64,000 nt of DNA from an uncultured Acetatifactor sp. (GTDB lineage Bacteria > Bacillota > Clostridia > Lachnospirales > Lachnospiraceae), in NCBI GenBank assembly GCA_947630715.1, contig CANRIP010000006.1:1-64000 (forward strand), read 5' to 3'. Positions 16,915-27,185 of this stretch are shown here, in pieces; position 1 is the first letter of the stretch, and each line of letters starts with the position of its first letter. Made by a program: the position numbers and the translations under genes. The notes beneath the pieces are model-generated. The model had not been told where the DNA came from and made no database searches. It worked only from the letters and a program-made list of their open reading frames with translations.

Positions 16915-18381
16915 ATGAAACAGGGGATCAAAACAAGGCTGGCCGCTCTCGGCCTGGCGGTAGGTATGGTGACGCTGGCCGGCTGCGGAGAAAAAAACAA
17001 TTACGGGCTCAGTCCGGACGAACCGACCACCATCACAATCTGGCACTACTATAATGGGGTGCAGCAGGAGAATTTTGACGACATGATCCTGCAGTTCAAC
17101 CAGACGGTGGGAAGGGAAATGGGAATCGTGGCGGAGGCCCGCAGCATGAACACCATATCCGATCTGGCGGACAGCGCGCTGGCGACGCTGCGTCAGGACG
17201 TGGGCGCCGGGCCGGCGCCGGATATGTTCGCGGCTTATGCGGAAACCGCCTATGTGGCGGACCAGTTGGGATGCGTGGTGGATCTGTCCAAGTATTTCAC
17301 CGACGAGGAGCTGGACGAATATGTGGAGGGTTACCTGGAGGAAGGCGATCTGAACGGAGAGGGGGAACTGAAGATTTTCCCCGTGGCCAAGAGTACGGAG
17401 GTTATGATGGTGAACCTGACGGACTGGGAGTCCTTTGCCGGGGCGGAAGGGGTTTCCCTGGAGGATCTGTCCACCTGGGAAGGGCTGGCGGAAACGGCGG
17501 AAAAGTATTACGAGTATACCGACGGCCTGACGCCGGATACGCCCAATGACGGCAAAGCCTTTTTCGGACGGGACGCCATGGCCAATTACATGGTGGTGGG
17601 CGCAAGGCAGTTGGGGATGGAATTCTTTACCCTGGAGGACGGAGCCGTGGGGATGAACGTGGATAAGGACGTGCTGAGACGGCTTTGGGACTGCTATTAT
17701 GTGCCCTATGTGAAGGGATATTATTATTCCAACAGCCGTTTTAGAAGCGACGATACAAAGATCGGGGCCATCGTCGCCATGGTCTGCTCCACAACGGGGG
17801 CGGCCTATTTCCCCGACTCTGTGACGTTAAATGACGAGTACACCTACCCCATCGAGGGGGCCGTGCTGCCGGTGCCCAACTTTGAGGGGACGCAGCCCTA
17901 TGTGGCCCAGCAGGGAGCGGGCATGGTGGTGGTGAAATCCGACGAGAAAAAGGAGTATGCCTGCGCGGTTTTCCTGAAATGGTTTACGGACAAGGAGCGC
18001 AGCATCGACTTTTCGGCGGGTTCCGGGTATCTTCCCGTGAGGAAGGACGCCAACGATTTTGAGGCTATCTCCGCCAGCTTTCAGGCCAGAGGAGAGGATG
18101 AGCAAAACCAGATGCTGTTAAAGGCCATGGAAATTGCCGTTTCGGAGACTGCCGATTACCAGATGTACGCGTCGAAGCCGTTTGACAAGTCCAGGATGGC
18201 CCGGGATTTCCTGGAAACCTATCTTCAGGAAACCGCCCAGGCGGCTCATGACGAGGCTTACGGCAGGATGGAAAACGGCGAGGACAGGCAGGAGGCGCTT
18301 TCGGAGTATGTCTCCGACAGCGCGTTTGAGAGTTGGTACGCGGATTTTGTGGCAGGACTGGCGAAGGCTGCCGGAATCTGA
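16915..18381 (+). CDS. ABC-type extracellular solute-binding lipoprotein
   Basis: MKQGIKTRLAALGLAVGMVTLAGCGEKNN lipobox; ITIWHYYNGVQQENFDDMILQFNQ typical of sugar SBPs. Confidence 0.87.
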   Translation: MKQGIKTRLAALGLAVGMVTLAGCGEKNNYGLSPDEPTTITIWHYYNGVQQENFDDMILQFNQTVGREMGIVAEARSMNTISDLADSALATLRQDVGAGPAPDMFAAYAETAYVADQLGCVVDLSKYFTDEELDEYVEGYLEEGDLNGEGELKIFPVAKSTEVMMVNLTDWESFAGAEGVSLEDLSTWEGLAETAEKYYEYTDGLTPDTPNDGKAFFGRDAMANYMVVGARQLGMEFFTLEDGAVGMNVDKDVLRRLWDCYYVPYVKGYYYSNSRFRSDDTKIGAIVAMVCSTTGAAYFPDSVTLNDEYTYPIEGAVLPVPNFEGTQPYVAQQGAGMVVVKSDEKKEYACAVFLKWFTDKERSIDFSAGSGYLPVRKDANDFEAISASFQARGEDEQNQMLLKAMEIAVSETADYQMYASKPFDKSRMARDFLETYLQETAQAAHDEAYGRMENGEDRQEALSEYVSDSAFESWYADFVAGLAKAAGI

Positions 18382-18395
18382 AACAGGTGAGTGGG

Positions 18396-21300
18396 ATGCG
18401 TATGCCAAAGGATTTGAAATCTTTCTTCACAAAGGAAGGCAGGAAATCGAAACTGATTGTCCGGCTGATGATCCCCATGCTGACCGTGGCGGCGCTGCAG
18501 TTGGTGATCTTTTTTGCGGTTCTGGGCCTCGGGGGAGAGTTTTCCTATGTAGAGCAGTATGCCAACCATACGCTGGCGGAAAAAACCGAGAACCGCCGAA
18601 ACTACATTCAGAACGAAATGCAGCGGAAGACATCGTATGTGTACGATGCGGGGACAAAGATCAGCCGGCTTGTGCAGGAAATTCTGGAACAACGGGGAGA
18701 AACCGCCGCAGATCTGAAAAAGGATAAGGAGCTGAACCGTCAGATTCTGGAGGCCAGCGTGGAAAACCTGACGGATCTGCTCAGGCGAAGCGTGGTAAAC
18801 GACGTTTATCTGATCCTGGACACGGGACGTCTGTACAGCGACGACGGCGGCAGCAACAACGCGAAAGCGGCGCTGTATCTGCGGGATCTGGATCCTGCCA
18901 CGGACGCGGGCTACGAAGATCTTTTGATGGAGATCGGATATTCCTCCATCTCTCAGAAATTCGGGATTGTCCTGGACTCCGGCTGGACTCTGCATTTTGA
19001 GCCGGATCCGGAAAAACCGGACGATTACGATTTTTATTACAATACCCTTCAAAACGCGGGACAGACGGGGCTTTGGTCTTTGGAGGATCTCGGCTACTGG
19101 AGCGGCTTTTCCAAAACCTCCCGCAGCTCCGCCGCCAGCATGAAATATTCGATTCCTCTGATCGGGGAGGACGGGACGGCCTATGGGGTTCTGGGGATCG
19201 GCCTGACGGAAAACGCCATTCTGGCGGCCCTTCCCATGGACGATTATCAGGACGATGATATCTGCTTTGTGCTGGCCAGGGAGGAAAAGGGGGACGCTTT
19301 TTCTGTTGTGACCCATTTCGGCGTGGCTTATAATCGCTATCTGGGCAATGTTCAGACCCTCAAAACCACCGGCCTGTGGGACGGGGAGGTGTGCGGCATC
19401 GAGGGGGAAACCGCGCAGCAGCTCTCCGGCAGCGTCCAGTACCTGACTCTTTACGATCAGGAAAGCCCTTATTATACCGACCGCTGGGCTCTGGTGGGCG
19501 TAGCGGACAAAAGGGAGGTTCTGAAGCCGCTTACCAACCTGATCCGTAATCTGGTGGTGGCCGCCCTGATCAGCGTGGCGGCAAGCGTTGTGGGGATTGT
19601 GGTGAGCGCCAAGGGAGTGGTCAAACCCATCTCGGCGGTGATCAAAACCATGAATCAGAAACAGGAGTATTACCGGGAGGTGCAGTTTGAGTCCTCCGGC
19701 ATCTATGAGATCGATCAGATGACGGACGCGATCACCCGGCTGCAGATCAACGTGCGGGAATTTTCCTCCCAGGTTTCTCAAATGATCCGGATCGCCAATG
19801 TGGGAATCGGGACGTTTCTGTACAACCGGACGCAGGACAGCGTGTTTGTGGGCCAGAGTCTGTCAAAGCTATTGCGTTTCGCCGTGGAGCAGAACGAGGA
19901 CAGGGTTCTGAGCCGGCAGGATTTCTTAAGCCAGATCGGGATGCCGGAGGCCCGGCAGGCCATTGTGGAGGCCTTGTCGGAGACGCCGGAGGAGGAGCAG
20001 TCGGATCTGGTCAAGGAGTACAGCGTTCTGGGAGAGGACGGCGCCACCGTATGGCTGCGGTTGAGCATGGTGCGCAACCAGAGCGGCTGCATCGGCATTT
20101 TACAGGATATCACCGGCGTGATCATGGAAAAGAAACGGATCGAGTATGAGCGGGATTATGACAGTATTACGGGACTGTTGAACCGCCGGGCCTTCTTCCG
20201 AAAGGTGGAGGAGGTGTTCCGGGATCCGGGCAGCCTGAAGGTCACGGCCTTTATTATGTTCGATCTGGATAACCTGAAATATGTGAACGACACTTACGGT
20301 CATGATTTCGGCGACGATTATATTAAGACGGCGGCTGCCGCCATCCGGAAGTTCCAAAACTACGGCGGTATCGCCGGACGGCTTTCCGGAGACGAATTCC
20401 TGGTGTGTATGCCCGGGTTTTCTTCCAGGGAGGAGATCAAAAGGGACATCCGCAGGGTGCGGGAGGATCTGGCGGCTTGCTATTGCCTGCTGGCGGACGG
20501 CGCCCATTACGCCGTCCGGGCCAGCGCAGGCATCTCCTGGTATCCCGACGATTCCACCAATTATGAGACGCTGATCCGATACGCGGACTTTGCCATGTAT
20601 ACGGTGAAACATTCGGGGAAAGGGGAATGCGCGGAATTTGACATGAACGCTTACCGCATGGATTCCGTGAGGGTCACCAGCATTGAGGAATTAAACCGTA
20701 TTCTGCGGGAGGAAAGCGTCAGGTTCGCCTTCCACAGCATTTTGAACGCCAGGACGGGGCAGGTGTACGGGTATGAGGCCCTGATGCGGCCCCTGTCCTC
20801 CATTTTCCAGTCTCCCCGGGAGATCTTACGCACGGCCAAAACGGTGGATCGGCTTTATGAGACGGAGCGGCTGGTCTGGAAAAAATCGCTGGCGGATTTT
20901 AAGGAGCAGACGGCTGCGGGGCGTATCGCCGAGGGCAGCAGGCTTTTTATCCACTCCGTGACCGACAGCGTCCTGGAGCCGGAGGATGTGGAAACGATCG
21001 AGGAAACGTATCCCGAGTTTCTTTCCCGGGTGGTTTTGGAGATCAGGGAAAACGCAAACAAAAACCGGGAGATTTTTGACCGCAAAATGGCGCGGATGAA
21101 ACAATGGGGCGGGATGGTGTCCCTGGACGAGTTTGGCGCGGGATATAACAGCGAGTACGCGCTGGTCGCCCTTCATCCCCATATTGTCAGGATCGACCAT
21201 TCCATTATCAGCGGCTGCGACAGGGATATCAGCCGCCGGAACGTGATCAACAATCTGGTCAGACTGGCCAGAGCGAAAAATATTTCCGTGCTGGCGGAGG

Positions 21301-21458
21301 GAGTGGAGACGGAGGGAGAGCTGAGGACGGTTATGGCCTGCGGCGTGGATTTGTTGCAGGGATATTACCTGGCCAGGCCGGTATTTGAGCCTCAGCCGCC
21401 GGATCCCAAGGTGACGGAAATGATCCGTTTTCTTGCCGGGCTTTCTTCCCCGTTATAG
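18396..21458 (+). CDS. Membrane GGDEF-EAL protein (sensor domain, PAS-like, GGDEF, EAL)
   Basis: DYDSITGLLNRRAFF; SGDEF; YGYEALMRPL; AEGVETEGE; QGYYLARP. Start 18396 chosen within ORF 18333-21458. Confidence 0.9.
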   Translation: MRMPKDLKSFFTKEGRKSKLIVRLMIPMLTVAALQLVIFFAVLGLGGEFSYVEQYANHTLAEKTENRRNYIQNEMQRKTSYVYDAGTKISRLVQEILEQRGETAADLKKDKELNRQILEASVENLTDLLRRSVVNDVYLILDTGRLYSDDGGSNNAKAALYLRDLDPATDAGYEDLLMEIGYSSISQKFGIVLDSGWTLHFEPDPEKPDDYDFYYNTLQNAGQTGLWSLEDLGYWSGFSKTSRSSAASMKYSIPLIGEDGTAYGVLGIGLTENAILAALPMDDYQDDDICFVLAREEKGDAFSVVTHFGVAYNRYLGNVQTLKTTGLWDGEVCGIEGETAQQLSGSVQYLTLYDQESPYYTDRWALVGVADKREVLKPLTNLIRNLVVAALISVAASVVGIVVSAKGVVKPISAVIKTMNQKQEYYREVQFESSGIYEIDQMTDAITRLQINVREFSSQVSQMIRIANVGIGTFLYNRTQDSVFVGQSLSKLLRFAVEQNEDRVLSRQDFLSQIGMPEARQAIVEALSETPEEEQSDLVKEYSVLGEDGATVWLRLSMVRNQSGCIGILQDITGVIMEKKRIEYERDYDSITGLLNRRAFFRKVEEVFRDPGSLKVTAFIMFDLDNLKYVNDTYGHDFGDDYIKTAAAAIRKFQNYGGIAGRLSGDEFLVCMPGFSSREEIKRDIRRVREDLAACYCLLADGAHYAVRASAGISWYPDDSTNYETLIRYADFAMYTVKHSGKGECAEFDMNAYRMDSVRVTSIEELNRILREESVRFAFHSILNARTGQVYGYEALMRPLSSIFQSPREILRTAKTVDRLYETERLVWKKSLADFKEQTAAGRIAEGSRLFIHSVTDSVLEPEDVETIEETYPEFLSRVVLEIRENANKNREIFDRKMARMKQWGGMVSLDEFGAGYNSEYALVALHPHIVRIDHSIISGCDRDISRRNVINNLVRLARAKNISVLAEGVETEGELRTVMACGVDLLQGYYLARPVFEPQPPDPKVTEMIRFLAGLSSPL

Positions 21459-21503
21459 GGAAGGCCGGGCGGCGTCCGCCCCAAACGAAGATGGACGGCC
21501 ACA

Positions 21504-22928
21504 TTGCAAGGAGGATATTTTATGACGAATTCCGTTAAAAAATTTTTTGGCCCTGTGGATATGACCGAGGGCGTTCCCTGGAAAAAAATCGTTCTTTTTA
21601 CCGTACCCATGCTGCTGGGAAACATCGCCCAGCAGCTCTACAACACCGTGGACAGTATCGTGGTGGGGAAATATGTGGGAGATAACGCGCTGGCGGCGGT
21701 TGGCAGCGCGGGCCCGATCCTGAACCTGCTTCTGGTGCTGTATGTGGGGATCAGTATCGGCGCGGGCATCATGGTGTCCCAGTATTACGGCTCCCGCAAC
21801 CGGGAAGCCCTGTCCTATACCATCGGAAACAGTATTCTCCTGATGCTGTTTGCCACGGTGTTTGTGGCGGTGGCGGGATCGCTGGTGACCAGGCCGCTTT
21901 TGGAGCTGTTGCACACGCCGGACTCCATCATCGACTGGTGCGCCTCGTATCTGTACATCCTGTTTATCGGCGGGGCCGGGCTTGCCTATTATAACATTCT
22001 CTCCGGCGTCCTGAGGGGGCTGGGAGATTCCGTCTCCGCTTTGATTTACCTGCTGGTGGCCTGTGTGCTGAATATCGGCCTGGATCTTCTGTTTGTGATC
22101 CAGTTTCAGATGGGGGTTGCGGGAGTGGCTTTGGCCACCAGCATCGCCCAGGCGGTTTCCGCGGCGCTCTGCGCCGTCAAGCTGTATCGGATGAAGGATT
22201 TCTTTGATCTGAAGGCCAAATATATCAAATGGAATTCCCAGTATGCCATGAATGTGATCCGGCTTGGCCTTCCCTCGGGGGTGACCCAGGCGATCATGTC
22301 CATGTCCATGATTGTGGTGCAGTCTTTGACCAACAGCTTTGGAGAGCAGTTTATCGCCGCCAACGTGATCGTCATGCGGGTGGACGGTTTCGCCATGATG
22401 CCTAACTTCTCCTTTGGTTCGGCCATGACCACCTACGCGGGACAGAATGTGGGCGCGAATTCCTATGACCGGGTGAGCAAGGGGGCAAAGCAGGGGACGT
22501 TTCTGGCGCTGGGGGTTTCCGCCTTTATCACGGGGGGGATCCTGCTGGTGGGAAGACCTCTCATGGGAATCTTTACGGATACGGCGGAGCTGGTGGAATT
22601 AAGCTTTCAACTGATGCGGATCCTGGCCGTGGGCTACCTGGCCATGGCGGTGCTGCAAAGCCTGGCGGGGGTGATGCGGGGAGCGGGAGACACCATGACC
22701 CCCATGTGGATCTCCGTTTTCCAGACTGTGATCCTGCGGGTGCCTCTGGCCTATCTGATGGTTTATCTCTCCAAATCTCCCGAGTACCCTCAGGGCAGGC
22801 AGGAGCTGATTATCGTCTCCATGCTGATTTCCTGGATCGTGGGAATGCTGATCACCTGTTTCTTTTACGCCAGAGGGAAGTGGAAGACAAAGGCGGTGGG
22901 ACGGCCTTCCGAACCTGTGGCGGAATAA
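21504..22928 (+). CDS. MATE family efflux transporter
   Basis: VPMLLGNIAQQLYNTVDSIVVGKYVGDNALAAVGSAGPI and multiple TM segments. Confidence 0.93.
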   Translation: MQGGYFMTNSVKKFFGPVDMTEGVPWKKIVLFTVPMLLGNIAQQLYNTVDSIVVGKYVGDNALAAVGSAGPILNLLLVLYVGISIGAGIMVSQYYGSRNREALSYTIGNSILLMLFATVFVAVAGSLVTRPLLELLHTPDSIIDWCASYLYILFIGGAGLAYYNILSGVLRGLGDSVSALIYLLVACVLNIGLDLLFVIQFQMGVAGVALATSIAQAVSAALCAVKLYRMKDFFDLKAKYIKWNSQYAMNVIRLGLPSGVTQAIMSMSMIVVQSLTNSFGEQFIAANVIVMRVDGFAMMPNFSFGSAMTTYAGQNVGANSYDRVSKGAKQGTFLALGVSAFITGGILLVGRPLMGIFTDTAELVELSFQLMRILAVGYLAMAVLQSLAGVMRGAGDTMTPMWISVFQTVILRVPLAYLMVYLSKSPEYPQGRQELIIVSMLISWIVGMLITCFFYARGKWKTKAVGRPSEPVAE

Positions 22929-22981
22929 CGGCGGGGGACTTTCTAAACCAAATATAAAATCTCTAAAACAAAAATAAATTG

Positions 22982-23008
22982 TTAGCACTCCCTATTGACG
23001 AGTGCTAA
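22982..23008. promoter_or_regulatory. CIRCE element (HrcA operator) TTAGCACTC-N9-GAGTGCTAA
   Basis: Exact match to the CIRCE consensus arms with a 9-nt spacer. Confidence 0.97.
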
Positions 23009-23023
23009 CAATGGTGGTATAAC
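22995..23023 (+). promoter_or_regulatory. Promoter TTGACG-17 bp-TATAAC overlapping CIRCE
   Basis: -35 at 22995-23000 inside CIRCE; -10 at 23018-23023. Confidence 0.8.
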
Positions 23024-23146
23024 AGAGTCAGAACGAAGGGGAGGAAGGATGACGGACGAAGGAAACGTCGCCTGTAATAATTCATCCCACTCCGGGAAAC
23101 AATCATGATGACGGCAGTCACATTTGTTGAAAAGGAGGAATGACTT

Positions 23147-23584
23147 ATGTTGATGCCCAGTATTTTTGGAGAGAACCTGATTGATGATTTCTTTAACGAT
23201 TTCACAAGACCCGCGAAAACGGTGGCAAGGTATAACAACGCCAGCGTCATGCGCACGGACATCAAGGAAACCGACAAAGGCTATGAACTGGCCATCGATC
23301 TTCCCGGTTACAAGAAGGAGGATGTCAAGGCGGAGCTGAAGGACGGTTATCTGACCGTCAACGCCGAGATGCGGCAGAACGAAGACCAGAAGGACGAGGA
23401 CGGCAGATACATCCGCCGGGAGAGATACTACGGAACCTGCAGCAGAAGCTTTTATGTGGGCGAGGAAGTGACCCAGGACGATATCAAGGCCAGATTTGAG
23501 GACGGTATCCTGAAACTGTCCGTACCCAAGAAGGAAGAAACCCCCAAGGTGGAGGAAACAAAGTATATTCAGATCGAAGGATAA
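23147..23584 (+). CDS. hsp20: Hsp20/alpha-crystallin small heat shock protein
   Basis: YELAIDLPGYKKEDVKAELKDGYLTVNAE...RRERYYGTCSRSFYVGEEV...ARFEDGILKLSVPKKE. Confidence 0.95.
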   Translation: MLMPSIFGENLIDDFFNDFTRPAKTVARYNNASVMRTDIKETDKGYELAIDLPGYKKEDVKAELKDGYLTVNAEMRQNEDQKDEDGRYIRRERYYGTCSRSFYVGEEVTQDDIKARFEDGILKLSVPKKEETPKVEETKYIQIEG

Positions 23585-23630
23585 CCTCTGAAACGCGAAG
23601 GAGGGGCCGATCCGGGCCCCTCGGGAGGAG

Positions 23631-23664
23631 CCGGTCTAAACCAGACGGTTTAGGCCGGTTTTTT
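23631..23664 (+). terminator. Intrinsic terminator after hsp20
   Basis: CCGGTCTAAACC-AGAC-GGTTTAGGCCGG followed by TTTTTT. Confidence 0.85.
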
Positions 23665-23777
23665 CGTGGGGAAAAATTTTTTCTTTTGACAGATTTTTGA
23701 CATTCCCGTGATATAACGGGTACAGACGGGAAAGCGCCATGAACGGCAGGGCTTTTTCCACACGGAGAATTGAGGGT

Positions 23778-24458
23778 ATGATGAGACGGAAAATTTTAAT
23801 TGTGGACGACGAACCGATGTTGACGGATCTTTTGAAAGCGCATCTGGAGGAATGCGGATATGAGGCGATGATCGCCAATGATGCGGATCAAGGCATGAAT
23901 CTGCTGTCGAGACAGCCGGATCTGATCCTGCTGGATATTCAGATGCCGGGGATGGACGGGCTGCAGTTGTGCAGAACCATTAGGGAGCATGTGTCCTGTC
24001 CCATCCTGTTTTTAACCGCCCGGGTGACGGAACAGGATCTGATCAACGGCCTCAGCTACGGCGGGGACGATTATATCACCAAACCTTTCCGGCTGAACGA
24101 GCTGACGGCCCGGATCGCGGCGCATCTGCGCCGGGACGAAAGGGGAGGGCAAAAGCAGGCGATCCTCACAAGCGGTCGGCTTTTGGTGAATCTGTCCGAG
24201 CGAAAGGTGTTTTACGGGGAGACGCAGATCCCTTTTTCCCGGCGGGAATTTGAACTGATCGAATTCCTTCTCTCCAACGCCAACCGGGTCTATGACCGGG
24301 AACGGATTTATGAGGCCGTCTGGGGATATGACGCGGAGGGAGACAGCGGCGTGGTGAAGGAGCATGTGCGCAGGATCCGGGCCAGGCTCAGGGAATATAC
24401 GGGGGAATCGTTTATAGAGACTGTCTGGGGGGTGGGGTATCAATGGAAAAGATCCTGA
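23778..24458 (+). CDS. OmpR-family response regulator
   Basis: ILIVDDEPMLTDLL; DLILLDIQMPGMDG; C-terminal winged helix (FSRREFELIEFLLSNANRVYDRERIYEAVWGY). Confidence 0.93.
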   Translation: MMRRKILIVDDEPMLTDLLKAHLEECGYEAMIANDADQGMNLLSRQPDLILLDIQMPGMDGLQLCRTIREHVSCPILFLTARVTEQDLINGLSYGGDDYITKPFRLNELTARIAAHLRRDERGGQKQAILTSGRLLVNLSERKVFYGETQIPFSRREFELIEFLLSNANRVYDRERIYEAVWGYDAEGDSGVVKEHVRRIRARLREYTGESFIETVWGVGYQWKRS

Positions 24459-25816
24459 AAAGGTACCGGGACCTTTCTTTCCGCCGGGCGTTTCTGCTGG
24501 CGGTGCTGGTCACGTTCGCAGCCGTTGTCCTTCTGTCCGGGGCGGCTATTTTGGCTTGTGGGGCGTTTCGCAGCAGCCTGGCGCCGGATCCCAACGGGGT
24601 TATGCTGAAATTAGAATACCTGGACGGAACCGGCAGCCCCGGCATTTTGGAACAGAAGGTGACTCTGGGCCGGGAGCCGGTACGGTTTTCGTATCTGACG
24701 GAAATCAGGGAGGACGGCGAGCCGGTATCGTCCCTGACGGATCCCGCCTCCTTCCGGGTTTCCGCCGTCAAGCTGGAAAGGGCCGTTGACGTCATGGGGC
24801 CCAGACGCAGACTGGCCTACGGGGCCTGCGGCGTTTTGATGGTTTTTCTCCCCGGCCTTTTTTCCGTCACGGGGATTTTAGTCTGCGGCTTTCTGTTTTA
24901 CCGGCTGAAGATGAAGGAACCCCTGGCTGTTCTGAATCGGGCTGTGGACGAGATTATCTCCGAAAATCTGGATTTTTCTCTGGAGTACCAAAGCGGGGAT
25001 GAAATGGGAAGGCTGTGCGCGTCCTTTGAGAAAATGCGCCAGGTGCTTCTGGAAAACCACAGGGCGCTTTGGAAGATGGCGGAGGAGCGCAGGCTGCTGC
25101 AAGCGTCCGTCGCCCACGATCTGCGAAATCCCATCGCGATCCTGGCGGGCTACGCGGAGTATCTTCAGATCGGGCTGGAGAAACGTTCCCTCACCCGGGA
25201 GCGGATGATGTCCGTCACAAAACGGCTGAACGAGGCCGCCGGCCGGCTGAGCCGGTACACCGAGTCCGTCCGGTATTTGAACAGAATAGAGGACATGGAG
25301 CTTCAGCCCGTTTCGGTATGCGTCCGGGAATTTGCGGAAAACATGGCGGAGGATTTTACCCTGCTGGCCGCAGAGAGAGGAATCTGTCTGGAAACCGTCT
25401 GGCTGTGGGGGGAAGGAAGCGGGGAAACCGCTTTGCCTCAGACCGTGAGGCTGGATCGGGACGTGGTCTACCGCATTACGGAAAACCTGATGCGGAACGC
25501 CCTGGAGGCGGCCAGAGGAAAGGTGCGGATTTCCTTCGGCGTGGAGGAAGAAACGCCTGTGTGGGGCAGGGGGTTCTTTACGGTGGAGATCCGGGACGAC
25601 GGGCCCGGGTTTCCGGAGAAGTTGTTACAGGAACAACGAAACCGGGAAACCACCGGGGGGTTCCCGGATCCGTATGGGCCGGGAGAAAAAAGGCGCGGCG
25701 GTCTGGGGCTTGTGGTGGCGCGCCTTTTGTGCCGCAGGCACGGCGGTCGGCTGGAGATTTCCAACGGCGCAGAGCCGGAGGCCGGCGGCGTGGCCAAGGT
25801 TTGGATCGGCATTTAG
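24443..25816 (+). CDS. Sensor histidine kinase
   Basis: SVAHDLRNPIAILAGYAEYL; NLMRNALEAARGKV; GGLGLVVARLLCRRHGG; overlaps the response regulator gene. Confidence 0.92.
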   Translation: MEKILKRYRDLSFRRAFLLAVLVTFAAVVLLSGAAILACGAFRSSLAPDPNGVMLKLEYLDGTGSPGILEQKVTLGREPVRFSYLTEIREDGEPVSSLTDPASFRVSAVKLERAVDVMGPRRRLAYGACGVLMVFLPGLFSVTGILVCGFLFYRLKMKEPLAVLNRAVDEIISENLDFSLEYQSGDEMGRLCASFEKMRQVLLENHRALWKMAEERRLLQASVAHDLRNPIAILAGYAEYLQIGLEKRSLTRERMMSVTKRLNEAAGRLSRYTESVRYLNRIEDMELQPVSVCVREFAENMAEDFTLLAAERGICLETVWLWGEGSGETALPQTVRLDRDVVYRITENLMRNALEAARGKVRISFGVEEETPVWGRGFFTVEIRDDGPGFPEKLLQEQRNRETTGGFPDPYGPGEKRRGGLGLVVARLLCRRHGGRLEISNGAEPEAGGVAKVWIGI

Positions 25817-25919
25817 GCTTTGGCGGCGCTCTCCGGTTTCGGCGGGAAACCGCGGGGAGACGCCGAGGAAACGCCGGGGGTGGGGAAGGCCGCCCACGGA
25901 GAATGACAGGAGGAAACCT

Positions 25920-27185
25920 ATGTGCAGGAAAAGAAGGTATTTTCCCAAAGGGATGGTTATGCTGGCTATGGCCGTCGCCGTTTTCACAGGCTGCGGCCAA
26001 GACAGGGAAGGGGAGGGGCCGGTCACGTTCACCTACGCCACCTTTCAGTTGGATTTTGAGATGGAGCAGTGGATCGAGCAGTGGAATCAGTCCCAGGAGA
26101 ACTACCGGGTAGAGATTGTGGAATATGAGGACAGCGATACCGGCCGGGCCCGGCTGAACAACGAAATCGTATCCGGCAAGGGGCCGGATCTGTACGATCT
26201 TACCGGCATCAATGTAAGCAGCTTTGTCTCCAAGGGGCTTCTGACAGACTTGAACCCATATCTGGACAGGGAGGATCGGATCCGCCGGGAGGAGCTGTTA
26301 TCCGGCGTCCTGGAGACCTATGAAAAGGACGGCTGTCTCTATGGGATCATGCCGGAATTTAGGCTGGAACTTCTGGCGGGGCAAAGGGCCCTGACAGGGG
26401 ACGCGGACGGCTGGACGGTGGACCGGTTTCTGGAAATGACGGAAGGGCTTTCTCAGGAGGAAATCCTGATCAGCGACCTGGCGCCCATGGGGATGCTGCG
26501 GGCGGTGCTGGAGACGGGGATGGGAGATTTTGTGAACTGGGATCAGGGCGTCTGCTCCTTTGACGGAGAAACCTTCCGGAAACTGCTCAGCGCCGCCCAT
26601 TCCATGGAAACCGTCTCCCTGACGGAGACGGAGCTGGCGGAGGGGCTGCAAAACGGCACAGTATTGCTCAACAGGATTTATGTCACGGATCTGACAGAGT
26701 ATGTCAACAGCGTGAAGGCCTTTGGGGATCAGGAGATTTCCCTTTTGGGGTTCCCCTCGGAAACAGGCGGGAAGGCCGTGCTGACGGCGCGGATGCCCGT
26801 GGGTATTTCCCAGACCTGTCAGGAGAAGGAAGGGGCGTGGGAATTTGTGAGTTCTCTTTTGGGAGAGGAATTTCAGAGAACCCACGTCAGATTCTGCCTG
26901 CCGGTGAGGCTGGAGCTTCTGCGGGAGGGCTTTGAAAGGGTTATGACGGAAAATCCTTATGGGGACGGGCCCGGGTCAAACACCTGGGAACCGGCCACCC
27001 AGGAGGAAATCGACGCCTTGTATGACGGGCTCTGCCGGCTGCGGTACAGTGGTATTTACGATCCTGTCATCTGGAATATCGTAGCGGAGGAAGCGGAACC
27101 GTATTTTGAGGGGGAAAAAACCGTGGACGAGGTGACGGATGTGATCCAGCGCAGAGCGTCCCTGTATGTCAGCGAGCATTACTGA
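25920..27185 (+). CDS. Extracellular solute-binding lipoprotein
   Basis: MCRKRRYFPKGMVMLAMAVAVFTGCGQ lipobox; ABC SBP-like body. Confidence 0.8.
   Translation: MCRKRRYFPKGMVMLAMAVAVFTGCGQDREGEGPVTFTYATFQLDFEMEQWIEQWNQSQENYRVEIVEYEDSDTGRARLNNEIVSGKGPDLYDLTGINVSSFVSKGLLTDLNPYLDREDRIRREELLSGVLETYEKDGCLYGIMPEFRLELLAGQRALTGDADGWTVDRFLEMTEGLSQEEILISDLAPMGMLRAVLETGMGDFVNWDQGVCSFDGETFRKLLSAAHSMETVSLTETELAEGLQNGTVLLNRIYVTDLTEYVNSVKAFGDQEISLLGFPSETGGKAVLTARMPVGISQTCQEKEGAWEFVSSLLGEEFQRTHVRFCLPVRLELLREGFERVMTENPYGDGPGSNTWEPATQEEIDALYDGLCRLRYSGIYDPVIWNIVAEEAEPYFEGEKTVDEVTDVIQRRASLYVSEHY

Noticed and set aside
18258-19781. Minus-strand 507-aa ORF over the GGDEF-EAL gene
   Set aside because: Antisense shadow ORF; plus strand has unambiguous domain motifs.
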